From Collinsella sp. (GTDB lineage Bacteria; Actinomycetota; Coriobacteriia; Coriobacteriales; Coriobacteriaceae): a stretch of DNA of 10,778 nt. Both the position numbers and the translations under genes were made by a program. Positions 1-6,713 of this stretch are shown piece by piece; within the stretch, counting starts at the first letter, position 1; the number at the start of each line of letters is the position of its first letter. The notes under the pieces were generated by a model. That model searched no databases. It was given only the letters and a program-made list of their open reading frames with translations, and was not told the DNA's origin. The stretch covers positions 1-10,778 of the forward strand of contig DXMG01000038.1 of assembly GCA_019414325.1 (NCBI GenBank), given 5' to 3'.

Positions 1-98
1 ACGATATCGCCCATCAGATCGAGGAAGAGATGGAGTATCCCGGTCAGGTGCGCGTCGTCGTGATTCGCGAGAGCCGCGCTGTCGATATCGCTAAATAA
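1..98 (+). CDS. rny: Ribonuclease Y, C-terminal end (partial)
   Basis: This is the last 31 codons of a gene that begins before the window; reading starts at base 3 and ends with TAA at 96-98. The visible peptide contains IEEEMEYPGQVRVVVIRESR and ends AVDIAK, which closely matches the conserved C-terminus of RNase Y. RNase Y is a membrane-anchored KH/HD-domain endoribonuclease that starts mRNA decay in Firmicutes and some Actinobacteria. The N-terminal membrane helix, KH domain and HD domain lie outside the window. The next start codon follows after one base, so the two genes are probably co-transcribed. In Bacillus rny also lies close to spoVS and miaB, which supports the call. Confidence 0.87.
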   Translation, partial: DIAHQIEEEMEYPGQVRVVVIRESRAVDIAK

Positions 99-99
99 C

Positions 100-1185
100 A
101 TGAGCGACGCGAACGAGCTCATCTCATTTATCGCGTCGATGTCGGGGGAGGGCAACCTTCGCGTCGAGGAGAACCTTGGCGAGGGGTATGTCCGCCTCCG
201 CGTTTCGGAGGCCGAGCGGCGCCAGGCAAAGCACGACATTCAGCATGTCGAGGATATCGTCATCGAAATGCTCCGTAATGCTCGCGATGCCGGCGCCGAC
301 AAGGTCTATCTCGCCACGACCAAGGAAGATGGCGTCCGCACGCTTGTCTTTCTGGATAACGGCTCGGGTGTTCCGCAGGATATGCAAGAGCGAATTTTCG
401 ATGCTCGCGTTACCTCAAAGCTCGAGAGCATGAAGATGGACCGTTGGGGCGTTCACGGTCGTGGCATGGCATTGTTTTCGATCAAGCAGAACACCGACGA
501 GGCCCGTGTGGTCACGTCCGGCGTCGATCTTGGTTCAGCCTTTAAGGTGAGCGTTGCGACCGACCGCCTTAGTGAGCGTGCCGATCAGTCCAGCTGGCCC
601 CAGGCCGTCAAGGATGAGGACGGACGTTATGTCTGTGCTCGCGGCCCGCATAATATTATTCGCGCTGCCTGTGAGTTTGCGCTCGAGGAGCTGCGTGGTT
701 GCGATGTTTATCTTGGTTCTCCGTCTGAGATTGCCGCGACCCTTTATGCTCAGGCGTCAAGTCGGCTCGATACGTCTCGTCTCCTGTTCATTGACGACGA
801 GAGCGAGCTTCCGGTTGTCGATCGTTTAGGCCTTGCCTCTGATGCCGAGGACTTTATCCGTATCTGCTCGGGTTTGGGTCTTGAGATGTCCGAGCGCACG
901 GCACATCGCATTTTGGCAGGGCAGATTAAGCCCGTTCGCGGTGTGACCGCGCGTCTGCTGCGCGAGCGTGATTCGTCCTCGCATGCGCCGGCTCCTGTCG
1001 ATCTCGCGAAGGATCGTCGCGGGCTACGTATTGCCAAGGATGACATGGCACAGTTTTCGCGTGCCGTGGAGCGCGACTTTAATGATCTTGCCGCCCGGTA
1101 CTATCTCAACCTTTGCGGCGACCCAAAGATTCGCGTTTCGCGTGATCGAATCACCGTGACCTTCGATCTTGCCAAAGAGGAATAG
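100..1185 (+). CDS. GHKL-fold ATP-binding protein of unknown role (HATPase-like, no kinase domain)
   Basis: This is a 361-residue soluble protein with no signal peptide or membrane segment. The N-terminal half carries the Bergerat ATP-binding motifs in order. The N box is E56-MLRN60-ARDAGA, G1 is DNGSGVP at 86-92, and a glycine-rich lid is GVHGRGMAL at 117-125. A weak G3-like GSAF follows at 145-148. This resembles the HATPase_c_3 (MutL/Hsp90/MORC-like) type more than a histidine kinase, because no H box or receiver partner is seen. Residues 262-287 could form a helix-turn-helix (SERTAHRILAGQ), which is a guess. The C-terminus is unfamiliar. The gene starts one base after rny stops and has no clear Shine-Dalgarno sequence, so translation may be coupled to rny. 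It occupies the slot between rny and spoVS that holds ymdB in Bacillus. The fold is fairly sure; the function is unknown. Confidence 0.75.
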   Translation: MSDANELISFIASMSGEGNLRVEENLGEGYVRLRVSEAERRQAKHDIQHVEDIVIEMLRNARDAGADKVYLATTKEDGVRTLVFLDNGSGVPQDMQERIFDARVTSKLESMKMDRWGVHGRGMALFSIKQNTDEARVVTSGVDLGSAFKVSVATDRLSERADQSSWPQAVKDEDGRYVCARGPHNIIRAACEFALEELRGCDVYLGSPSEIAATLYAQASSRLDTSRLLFIDDESELPVVDRLGLASDAEDFIRICSGLGLEMSERTAHRILAGQIKPVRGVTARLLRERDSSSHAPAPVDLAKDRRGLRIAKDDMAQFSRAVERDFNDLAARYYLNLCGDPKIRVSRDRITVTFDLAKEE

Positions 1186-1191
1186 TGCCTT

Positions 1192-1209
1192 TACCGAGTC
1201 CACTCGGTA
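1192..1209. promoter_or_regulatory. 18-bp perfect palindrome upstream of spoVS
   Basis: TACCGAGT and ACTCGGTA flank a CC centre, giving an 8-bp perfect inverted repeat 50 bp before the spoVS start. No T-run follows it, so it is a poor intrinsic terminator. It could be an operator or a small RNA hairpin separating spoVS expression from the gene upstream. No confident -35/-10 pair was found in the 74-bp gap. Confidence 0.4.
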
Positions 1210-1247
1210 CGATAAAGTTATTGCAGTTAAAACGTACTTTTAAACGC

Positions 1248-1252
1248 AGGAG
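1248..1252 (+). promoter_or_regulatory. Ribosome binding site fixing the spoVS start
   Basis: AGGAG lies 7 bases before the ATG at 1260. It selects this start over the in-frame GTG at 1185, which would add 25 residues unlike any part of SpoVS. Confidence 0.8.
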
Positions 1253-1259
1253 TTTCTTC

Positions 1260-1577
1260 ATGGATTGCCTGAAGGTATCAAGCAAATCATCGCCCGCGTC
1301 CGTTGCCGGCGCCATCGCCGGCATGGTCAAGGATGGTGTGCCCGTCAACATTCAGTGTGTCGGCGCCGGTGCGGTCAACCAGGCCATAAAGGCCGTGGCT
1401 ATCGCGCGCGGTTTTTTGATTCCAACTGGGTTTGATATTTCCTGCGCGCCCGTGTTCTCCGACATCCTCATTAACGGGGAGTCGCGCACGGCCATCCGCC
1501 TTTCTATCTACGTTCACCAGATCAATCGAGCTGCTATGGATAACGTCGTCATGGATGATGTTAAGCCTGTGGCATAG
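1260..1577 (+). CDS. spoVS: Stage V sporulation protein S (SpoVS, Alba-like)
   Basis: This is a 105-residue protein with the SpoVS hallmarks: LKVSSKSSPASVAGAIAG at 4-21, VGAGAVNQAIKAVAIARGF at 34-52, and SRTAIRLSI near 75-83. SpoVS is a small Alba-superfamily, nucleic-acid-binding-like protein needed for late sporulation steps in Bacillus. It is also widespread in bacteria that do not sporulate, where its role is unclear. The Bacillus protein is about 86 residues, and this one has a tail of about 20 residues (from HQINRAAM) that the core family lacks. The start is fixed by a good AGGAG. The gene precedes miaB by 39 bases. The organism suggested by the window is not known to sporulate, so the name reflects homology rather than function. 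Confidence 0.9.
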   Translation: MDCLKVSSKSSPASVAGAIAGMVKDGVPVNIQCVGAGAVNQAIKAVAIARGFLIPTGFDISCAPVFSDILINGESRTAIRLSIYVHQINRAAMDNVVMDDVKPVA

Positions 1578-1616
1578 CTTCTGATTGCCTCGTTTTGCTC
1601 CCCATCGTTAGGACTT

Positions 1617-2993
1617 ATGCACATGGACCAGCGTTCCGTACGCGATATTCTTGCCGGTAAAACCTACTTTATCCGCACCTTTGGCTGCCAGATGAATCAG
1701 CACGATTCCGAGCGCGTGAGCGGTCTGCTCGATTCGTATGGTTGCCTCATGGCGCTCGATCCCGAGCATGCCGATATCGTTGTCTTCATGACATGCTGTG
1801 TGCGTGAGGCCGCCGATACTCGCCTGTACGGTCAGTGCAATTCCTGCAAAAGCCTGCCGCCTTCGCCTTCGGGCAAGCGTGTGGTTGCCGTGGGCGGCTG
1901 CATCGCGCAGCGTGATGGAGAGGGCCTGCTCACCAACGTCGATAACGTCAATGTCATCTTTGGCACGCATTCCATCGCACATGTGGCCGAGCTCATTGCC
2001 GAGGCGTTCCTTGATGGTAAGCGTCATATCCGCACCAATGAGCATGAGGATACGGATGCCATGAGCATGCCGTGGCATCGCGAGACCCAGTATCACGCCT
2101 GGGTGCCCATCATGACGGGCTGCAATAATTTCTGCACCTATTGCATCGTGCCGTACGTGCGCGGTCGCGAAAAGAGCCGCCCCTTCGAGGAGATTGTCGA
2201 CGAGGTTACCGGTCTGGTGCGCCAGGGCGTGCGCGAGATCACACTGCTGGGCCAAAACGTTAACTCATATGGTCGCGATCTGTTTGGCAAGCCTCGTTTT
2301 GCCGATTTGCTGCGTGCCGTGGGCGATACGGGTGTAGAGCGTATCTTCTTTACTTCCTCGCACCCCAAAGACCTGCTGCCCGAGACTATCGACGCTATGG
2401 CTGAGACGCCTGCCGTCATGCCGCAGCTGCACTTGGCAGTTCAGTCGGGCTCAACTCGCATCCTTAAAGAGATGAATCGTCGCTATACGCGCGAGGATTA
2501 TCTGGGCCTGGTCGATCGCATCCGCAATCGCATGCCCGATATCGCGCTTTCGACCGATATCATCGTGGGTTTCCCCGGCGAGACCGAGGAAGACTTTGAG
2601 CAGACGCTCTCGCTCGCCGAGACGGTCCGTTATGCTCAGGCCTATACGTTTATCTACTCCAAGCGCGCCGGTACTCCGGCCGCCGAGATTGACGATCCCA
2701 CGCCGCATGAGGTGATTCTTGAGCGCTTCAACCGTCTGGTGAAGGTTATCGAGACCACTGCGCACGAGTATAACCAGGGTGAGCTTCACACCGTCGTGCC
2801 GGCGCTTATTGAGGGTACGAGCAAAAAGAATGACGCGGTGCTGCTGGGCAAGAGTCCTAAGAATCAGACCGTTCATGCACCGATTCCCGAGGGCTACAGC
2901 ATCGATCAGTTGATTGGCAAGATTGTCGATGTTGACATCGATGTTGCCAAGACGTGGTATCTGTCCGGATCCGTTGTGGGCGAGCCGCGCTAA
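1617..2993 (+). CDS. miaB: tRNA-2-methylthio-N6-dimethylallyladenosine(37) synthase MiaB
   Basis: MiaB is a radical-SAM methylthiotransferase that adds a 2-methylthio group to N6-isopentenyl-adenosine at tRNA position 37. It is about 458 residues, normal for the family. The N-terminal MTTase domain shows its cluster cysteines C24 (FGCQMN), C60 (MTCCVRE) and C95 (GGCIAQ). The radical-SAM motif TGCNNFCTYC supplies C169, C173 and C176. The last ~65 residues form the TRAM RNA-binding domain. The usual NTC at the second cysteine is MTC here, followed by a second cysteine. The start is uncertain by two codons: AGGA at 1610-1613 is 3 bases from the ATG at 1617 but 9 from the ATG at 1623, so 1623 may be the real start. 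The stop overlaps the miaA start (TAATG); MiaA makes the substrate of this enzyme. Confidence 0.95.
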   Translation: MHMDQRSVRDILAGKTYFIRTFGCQMNQHDSERVSGLLDSYGCLMALDPEHADIVVFMTCCVREAADTRLYGQCNSCKSLPPSPSGKRVVAVGGCIAQRDGEGLLTNVDNVNVIFGTHSIAHVAELIAEAFLDGKRHIRTNEHEDTDAMSMPWHRETQYHAWVPIMTGCNNFCTYCIVPYVRGREKSRPFEEIVDEVTGLVRQGVREITLLGQNVNSYGRDLFGKPRFADLLRAVGDTGVERIFFTSSHPKDLLPETIDAMAETPAVMPQLHLAVQSGSTRILKEMNRRYTREDYLGLVDRIRNRMPDIALSTDIIVGFPGETEEDFEQTLSLAETVRYAQAYTFIYSKRAGTPAAEIDDPTPHEVILERFNRLVKVIETTAHEYNQGELHTVVPALIEGTSKKNDAVLLGKSPKNQTVHAPIPEGYSIDQLIGKIVDVDIDVAKTWYLSGSVVGEPR

Positions 2994-3931
2994 TGATTTC
3001 TCACGGGGCAAGCCTTTCTGCCGTTGCGATTGTCGGTCCGACCGCGGTTGGTAAAAGTGATGTCGCAGATCGTTTAGCGGCTCGTCTTTCGTCCGAAGTG
3101 CTGTCGTGTGACGCGATGCAAATCTATCGAGGCATGGATATCGGCACTGCCAAGATGGCACCAGAGGAATGCGCGGCGCCTCTACGCCTGGTCGATATTG
3201 TTGAACCGGGCGTTGCATATTCTGCAGCGTTGTATCAGGCAGACGCTCGTGTACATGTTGAGCGCTTGCTGGGCGAGGGCCGCCTACCGGTGTTTTGCGG
3301 GGGTACGGGCTTGTATCTCAAGGCGGCCCTGGATGAGATGGATTTTCCCTCGGGCGAACTTGAGGACGATCGCCGCGCGGGGTATCAGGAGCTTGCCGAG
3401 CGCATTGGCGAGGAAGCGCTGCACGCGCTGCTTGCCGAGCGTGACCCCGAGTCCGCCGCGGTCATCCACCCCCATAATGTTCGTCGCGTGATTCGCGCGC
3501 TGGAAATGCACGATGATGGCGTGTCCTACGCGCAGCAAAAGTTGCAGTTTAGTGTTCCGCGCGAGCATTATCACGCTCTGTGGTTTGGATTGATGCGTAA
3601 TCGCGAGGCGCTTTACGAGCGCATTAACCTTCGCGTCGATCTGATGTTTGAGCAGGGTCTTGTTGATGAGGTTCGTGGTCTTATGGACAAGGGGCTGGGA
3701 GATGCCCTGACTTCGATGCAGGCGATTGGCTATAAAGAGATTATCGATGCCTTTAACGGCGTGATTTCTATGGATGAGGCTCGCGAACTCATCAAGATTC
3801 GTTCGCGTCGCTATGCCAAGCGTCAGCTTTCGTGGTTTAAACGCGATGACCGCATCGTGTGGTTCGATATGGACGAGTTTACGATCGATGAGGTCGTTGA
3901 TGACATCCTTCACCGTATCGAGGCGGCCTAA
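2993..3931 (+). CDS. miaA: tRNA dimethylallyltransferase MiaA
   Basis: MiaA transfers the dimethylallyl group from DMAPP to N6 of A37 in tRNAs reading UNN codons, the step before MiaB. The 312-residue protein has the P-loop GPTAVGKS at 15-22 (serine in place of the more common threonine). It also has D40-AMQIYRGMDIGTAK, GGTGLY at 103-108, HNVRRVIRALE at 161-171, MQAIGYKEI at 242-250 and RRYAKRQLSWFKRD at 272-285. The DAMQ form rather than DSMQ is typical of actinobacterial MiaA. I chose the ATG that overlaps the miaB stop by one base (TAATG). An in-frame GTG 39 bases upstream would only add residues unlike MiaA. The stop overlaps the hflX start in the same way. Confidence 0.95.
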   Translation: MISHGASLSAVAIVGPTAVGKSDVADRLAARLSSEVLSCDAMQIYRGMDIGTAKMAPEECAAPLRLVDIVEPGVAYSAALYQADARVHVERLLGEGRLPVFCGGTGLYLKAALDEMDFPSGELEDDRRAGYQELAERIGEEALHALLAERDPESAAVIHPHNVRRVIRALEMHDDGVSYAQQKLQFSVPREHYHALWFGLMRNREALYERINLRVDLMFEQGLVDEVRGLMDKGLGDALTSMQAIGYKEIIDAFNGVISMDEARELIKIRSRRYAKRQLSWFKRDDRIVWFDMDEFTIDEVVDDILHRIEAA

Positions 3932-5220
3932 TGGCTCGGTTTCCCCTCGTTCCCACGGCGCCTGAGCCCGAACGTGCCGTTCTTGTCGGAGTTGAGTGGC
4001 GCGATAACGCCTGGCCTCTCGATCGTTCGCTTGACGAGCTTGAGCGCCTGGCCCATACGGCTGGCGCCCAGTGCGTGGCGCGTTTGTCGCAGCGTCTGGT
4101 TAAGCCATATCCAAAATCGTTTATCGGCTCCGGTAAGGTTGAGGAGCTTTGCGGGCTCGTGCATCGTATGGATGTCGATGTTGTTATCTTCGACGACGAT
4201 TTAACGCCCTCGCAGCAGTCTTATCTTGAGAAAGCCGTGGGCGAACCGGTTAAGATTATCGACCGCACGGCGTTGATTCTCGATATCTTTGGCCTGCACG
4301 CTCAGACCCGTGAGGGCCGCCTGCAGGTGCAGCTAGCCCAATTGCAGTATCTGTTGCCTCGCTTGCGCGGTATGTGGAGCCATCTTGCTAAAGAGCAGAC
4401 ACGCGGTGGCATTGGTTCGCGCTTTGGCCAGGGCGAAAGCCAGCTCGAGGTTGACCGACGTTTGATTCGCAACAAGATTGCCGCGCTTCGTCGCGAGCTT
4501 AAGCAGGTTGAACAGCGCCGCGATGTCCAGTCAAAGAGTCGTATCGAGTCGCCGGCGTTTCGTGTTGCCTTAGCCGGTTATACCAATGCCGGTAAGTCGA
4601 CGTTGCTCAATCGCCTGACTGGGTCTACGGTGTTTTCACAGGACAAATTGTTTGCCACGCTCGATCCGACGACGCGCTCGTATCGCTTACCCGGTGGTCG
4701 TGGTATGACCATTACCGATACCGTTGGCTTTATTCAAAAGCTACCGCATGGTCTCGTTGATGCCTTTAAGTCCACGCTGTCTGAGGTCCTTAGTGCCGAC
4801 CTGATACTTAAAGTTGTGGATGCCTCCGACGAGGACTATGAGCGCCAGCTCGAGGCAGTCGATCGCGTTCTTGACGAGATCGGTGCCGGCGAGCGTTTGA
4901 CGCTTACGGTGTTCAATAAAATCGACCTACTCGATAGCGTCGATCGATTGAGTTTCCGTCGTCGCTATCCCGAGGCCGTGTTGTTCTCGGCCCAGACAGG
5001 CGAGGGGCTCGACGATCTCGTCGACCGAATTGCTCGTGAGGCGGCTGCCACCGATGTGTTGCTCTCCGCTGATATCCCGTATCGCGAGGGCGCCCTCATT
5101 ACGCTGGTGCATGAGCAGGGAACCCTTCTGCATGAGGAATATCTAGAGGACGGCGTTCGCATTGTGGCAAAGATGCCGGCCCGAATCGCGCCGCGTCTTG
5201 AGCGCTATCGTACGGAGTAA
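3931..5220 (+). CDS. hflX: Ribosome-splitting GTPase HflX
   Basis: HflX is a GTPase that binds the 50S subunit and rescues or splits stalled or hibernating ribosomes under stress. The 429-residue protein has an N-terminal HflX domain (KSFIGSGKVEEL at 62-73, DDDLTPSQQSYLE at 88-100). A basic helical linker follows at about 172-205. The G domain has G1 GYTNAGKS (216-223), G2 around DPTTRS (245-250), G3 DTVGF (263-267), G4 NKID (329-332) and G5 SAQTGEG (353-359). The linker entry reads GSRFGQGESQLEVDRR, where many homologues have GLRGPGETQLE-like residues. It starts inside the miaA stop codon, so it is the last gene of a miaB-miaA-hflX set. Its final 16 bp overlap the end of the convergent gene, and no terminator hairpin is visible there. 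Confidence 0.95.
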   Translation: MARFPLVPTAPEPERAVLVGVEWRDNAWPLDRSLDELERLAHTAGAQCVARLSQRLVKPYPKSFIGSGKVEELCGLVHRMDVDVVIFDDDLTPSQQSYLEKAVGEPVKIIDRTALILDIFGLHAQTREGRLQVQLAQLQYLLPRLRGMWSHLAKEQTRGGIGSRFGQGESQLEVDRRLIRNKIAALRRELKQVEQRRDVQSKSRIESPAFRVALAGYTNAGKSTLLNRLTGSTVFSQDKLFATLDPTTRSYRLPGGRGMTITDTVGFIQKLPHGLVDAFKSTLSEVLSADLILKVVDASDEDYERQLEAVDRVLDEIGAGERLTLTVFNKIDLLDSVDRLSFRRRYPEAVLFSAQTGEGLDDLVDRIAREAAATDVLLSADIPYREGALITLVHEQGTLLHEEYLEDGVRIVAKMPARIAPRLERYRTE

Positions 5221-5909
5221 ACGAGCTCTAGCACGCCTAGAATGACAGGCTGATGGAGTAGGTAGAACGGTAAGGCATGCCGACCGAGGACTGCGAGCGC
5301 CGGGATGGGATTGGCGTATGCCCATGCCGGCGCTTCGTGGCTTGATGCTTGTGCTGCCTGGGCAGTAAAGAAGCCGGTAAGGTACATAAAGACAAATGGA
5401 ATGAGCGGATAGTAGTCTCCCGAAACAAAATCCGGGCCCGGGAATCCAAGCCATGCCAGGTAGGGGAGTGGGTAGACCGCCTTTGGAATGCCCCAGGTTA
5501 GGGTAAAAAGAACAAGGCATACTGCGATGCCCCACGTGCCCGGTAATTTTTGGAGTAACGGACGGGTGAGTGCAACCACCGCGGTGCACGCCGCCATGCA
5601 ATAAATGATGCCAAAGTTTACCGAATCGTCGACTGATACTAGTGTAGTTGCAATCCATACGACCAAAGCTGCGGCCGCGTATTTGAGGGCGCGCTTAACG
5701 TTATTGCGCGAGAGCGTGCACATCCAACCGGCGATAAACAAAAATACCCAGCTGATACTAGCGCGCCAGATATCCTGGAAAACCGTTTCGGTAAACCATG
5801 GCATATCCCATCCATATAGGTAGGCCAAATCGTAGCAGGCGTGAAAACCTGCCATCGATAGCATCGTAAACCCGCGGATGGTATCAAATATGGTGATGCG
5901 TTTTTGCAT
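5205..5909 (-). CDS. DUF1624 / heparan-alpha-glucosaminide N-acetyltransferase-like membrane protein
   Basis: This is a 234-residue hydrophobic protein with about seven predicted membrane segments (roughly 11-31, 51-67, 76-93, 97-116, 126-143, 166-185, 211-230). It begins RITIFDTIRGFTMLSMAGFH, matching the start of the DUF1624/HGSNAT catalytic family (conserved D9, R12 and a histidine, here H23, in the first helix). It ends with the LLHQPVI motif (H219) seen in this acyltransferase superfamily. Members probably transfer acetyl groups across the membrane to sugars; the substrate here is unknown. The ATG overlaps the lexA stop (TAATG), so it should be co-expressed with lexA and respond to DNA damage. 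Codons at its 3' end overlap hflX on the other strand. The family call is fairly sure; the reaction is inferred. Confidence 0.8.
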   Translation of the reverse strand: MQKRITIFDTIRGFTMLSMAGFHACYDLAYLYGWDMPWFTETVFQDIWRASISWVFLFIAGWMCTLSRNNVKRALKYAAAALVVWIATTLVSVDDSVNFGIIYCMAACTAVVALTRPLLQKLPGTWGIAVCLVLFTLTWGIPKAVYPLPYLAWLGFPGPDFVSGDYYPLIPFVFMYLTGFFTAQAAQASSHEAPAWAYANPIPALAVLGRHALPFYLLHQPVILGVLELVYSVR

Positions 5910-6553
5910 TACGAGAACCGGCGCATTAATCCGACAACCTTACCCAAAATAACGGGGTTCGTCGCATAGATGGGCTCCATGGTGTCGTTCTCAGGCTGCA
6001 GGCGCACGCGCCCCTGCTCCTTGTAGAACGTCTTGACGGTCGCCGAGCCATCGATCATGGCCACGACGATTTCGCCGTTCATGGCGCTCTTTTGCTCGCG
6101 AACGATAATGTAGTCACCGTTGTAGATGCCGACATTGATCATTGAGTTGCCGTGCACTTCAAGGATAAAGGAGCCCTGGTCTGTGGCGATTTCGGTCGGG
6201 ATGGTAAAGGTGTCCTCGATATTTTGCTCGGCCAGAATGGGAATCCCAGCCGCGACGCGACCGACGAGCGGCAGTGAGACCGTTCCGCGGGGCGCTGTGG
6301 GTTCATCGGATTTGGAAATCGAGACGGAGGATCCGTCCTCATCAAAAAGCTCTAGGGCGCGAGGCTTGGTGGCATCGCGCTTGAGCAGCCCTCGAGCCTC
6401 CAGGGCAGAGAGATGAGCATGCACCGTGCTGGGGGAGGAGAGGCCTACGGCCGATGCCATCTCGCGCACACTGGGCGGATAGCCCTTCTCCTGCTGATAT
6501 TCCTTGATGAAGTCGTAAATCTGCTGCTGACGCTTGGTAATTTTGCGAGCCAT
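5909..6553 (-). CDS. lexA: SOS response repressor LexA
   Basis: LexA represses DNA-damage genes until RecA-ssDNA filaments trigger its self-cleavage. The 214-residue protein has an N-terminal winged helix-turn-helix (PPSVREMASAVGLSSPSTV, about 26-44) and a C-terminal S24 peptidase domain. The scissile A102-G103 lies in GRVAAGIPIL, the catalytic serine is S137 (HGNSM), and the general base is K174 (ATVKTFY), so all self-cleavage residues are intact. The start is the ATG at 6551-6553, with AGAGGA (plus-strand 6561-6566) 7 bases away. A longer in-frame reading starting at 6658 would run through the LexA-box region and is rejected. LexA boxes upstream indicate autoregulation. The stop overlaps the start of the membrane acyltransferase gene downstream. 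Confidence 0.96.
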   Translation of the reverse strand: MARKITKRQQQIYDFIKEYQQEKGYPPSVREMASAVGLSSPSTVHAHLSALEARGLLKRDATKPRALELFDEDGSSVSISKSDEPTAPRGTVSLPLVGRVAAGIPILAEQNIEDTFTIPTEIATDQGSFILEVHGNSMINVGIYNGDYIIVREQKSAMNGEIVVAMIDGSATVKTFYKEQGRVRLQPENDTMEPIYATNPVILGKVVGLMRRFS

Positions 6554-6576
6554 CAGGGGATCCTCTCTGCCAATGT

Positions 6577-6590
6577 CAAACAAATGTTCG
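6577..6590 (-). promoter_or_regulatory. LexA box, lexA-proximal
   Basis: On the - strand this reads CGAACATTTGTTTG, fitting the Gram-positive SOS consensus CGAACN4GTTYG. It lies 24 bp before the lexA start, where it could block lexA transcription or elongation. Confidence 0.75.
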
Positions 6591-6598
6591 ATTATTGC

Positions 6599-6626
6599 TT
6601 GACAGGAACAACTGTTCGAAGATAAT
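6599..6626 (+). promoter_or_regulatory. Promoter of the LysM (YneA-like) gene
   Basis: A perfect -35 TTGACA (6599-6604) and a 5/6 -10 GATAAT (6621-6626) are separated by 16 bp. Transcription is expected to start near 6633, leaving a leader of about 80 bases. A LexA box fills most of the spacer, so LexA should exclude RNA polymerase directly. Confidence 0.7.
6605..6618. promoter_or_regulatory. LexA box inside the LysM-gene promoter spacer
   Basis: The core is GAACAACTGTTC at 6606-6617, a perfect GAACN4GTTC dyad with flanking G on both sides. It sits between the -35 and -10 elements of the + strand promoter. Confidence 0.85.
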
Positions 6627-6632
6627 AATAAC

Positions 6633-6646
6633 CGAACATTCGTTCT
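6633..6646. promoter_or_regulatory. LexA box at the expected transcription start
   Basis: CGAACATTCGTTCT has a perfect GAACN4GTTC core at 6634-6645. It overlaps the predicted start point of the LysM gene. On the - strand it is just upstream of the AT-rich TATTAT run that may serve as the lexA -10. Confidence 0.82.
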
Positions 6647-6713
6647 CGCGCTAGACATTTTTGTCCGCGCGGCTTGATAAAACTGTTCTCAGCAAAACAC
6701 GCGAGAGGAGAAC

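Noticed and set aside
2954..2992. Upstream GTG start for miaA
   Set aside because: It adds 13 residues with no MiaA character; the ATG overlapping the miaB stop fits the family N-terminus and the coupling pattern.
6574..6579. - strand TTGACA as the lexA -35
   Set aside because: A 17-bp spacer would put the -10 on the lexA start codon.
6554..6658. Longer LexA start at 6658
   Set aside because: It would run coding sequence through all three LexA boxes and the divergent promoter. The ATG at 6551-6553 has a proper ribosome binding site and gives the standard N-terminus.
6681..6688. Fourth LexA-like site (AACTGTTC)
   Set aside because: Only one half matches; the other half reads ATAA instead of GAAC.
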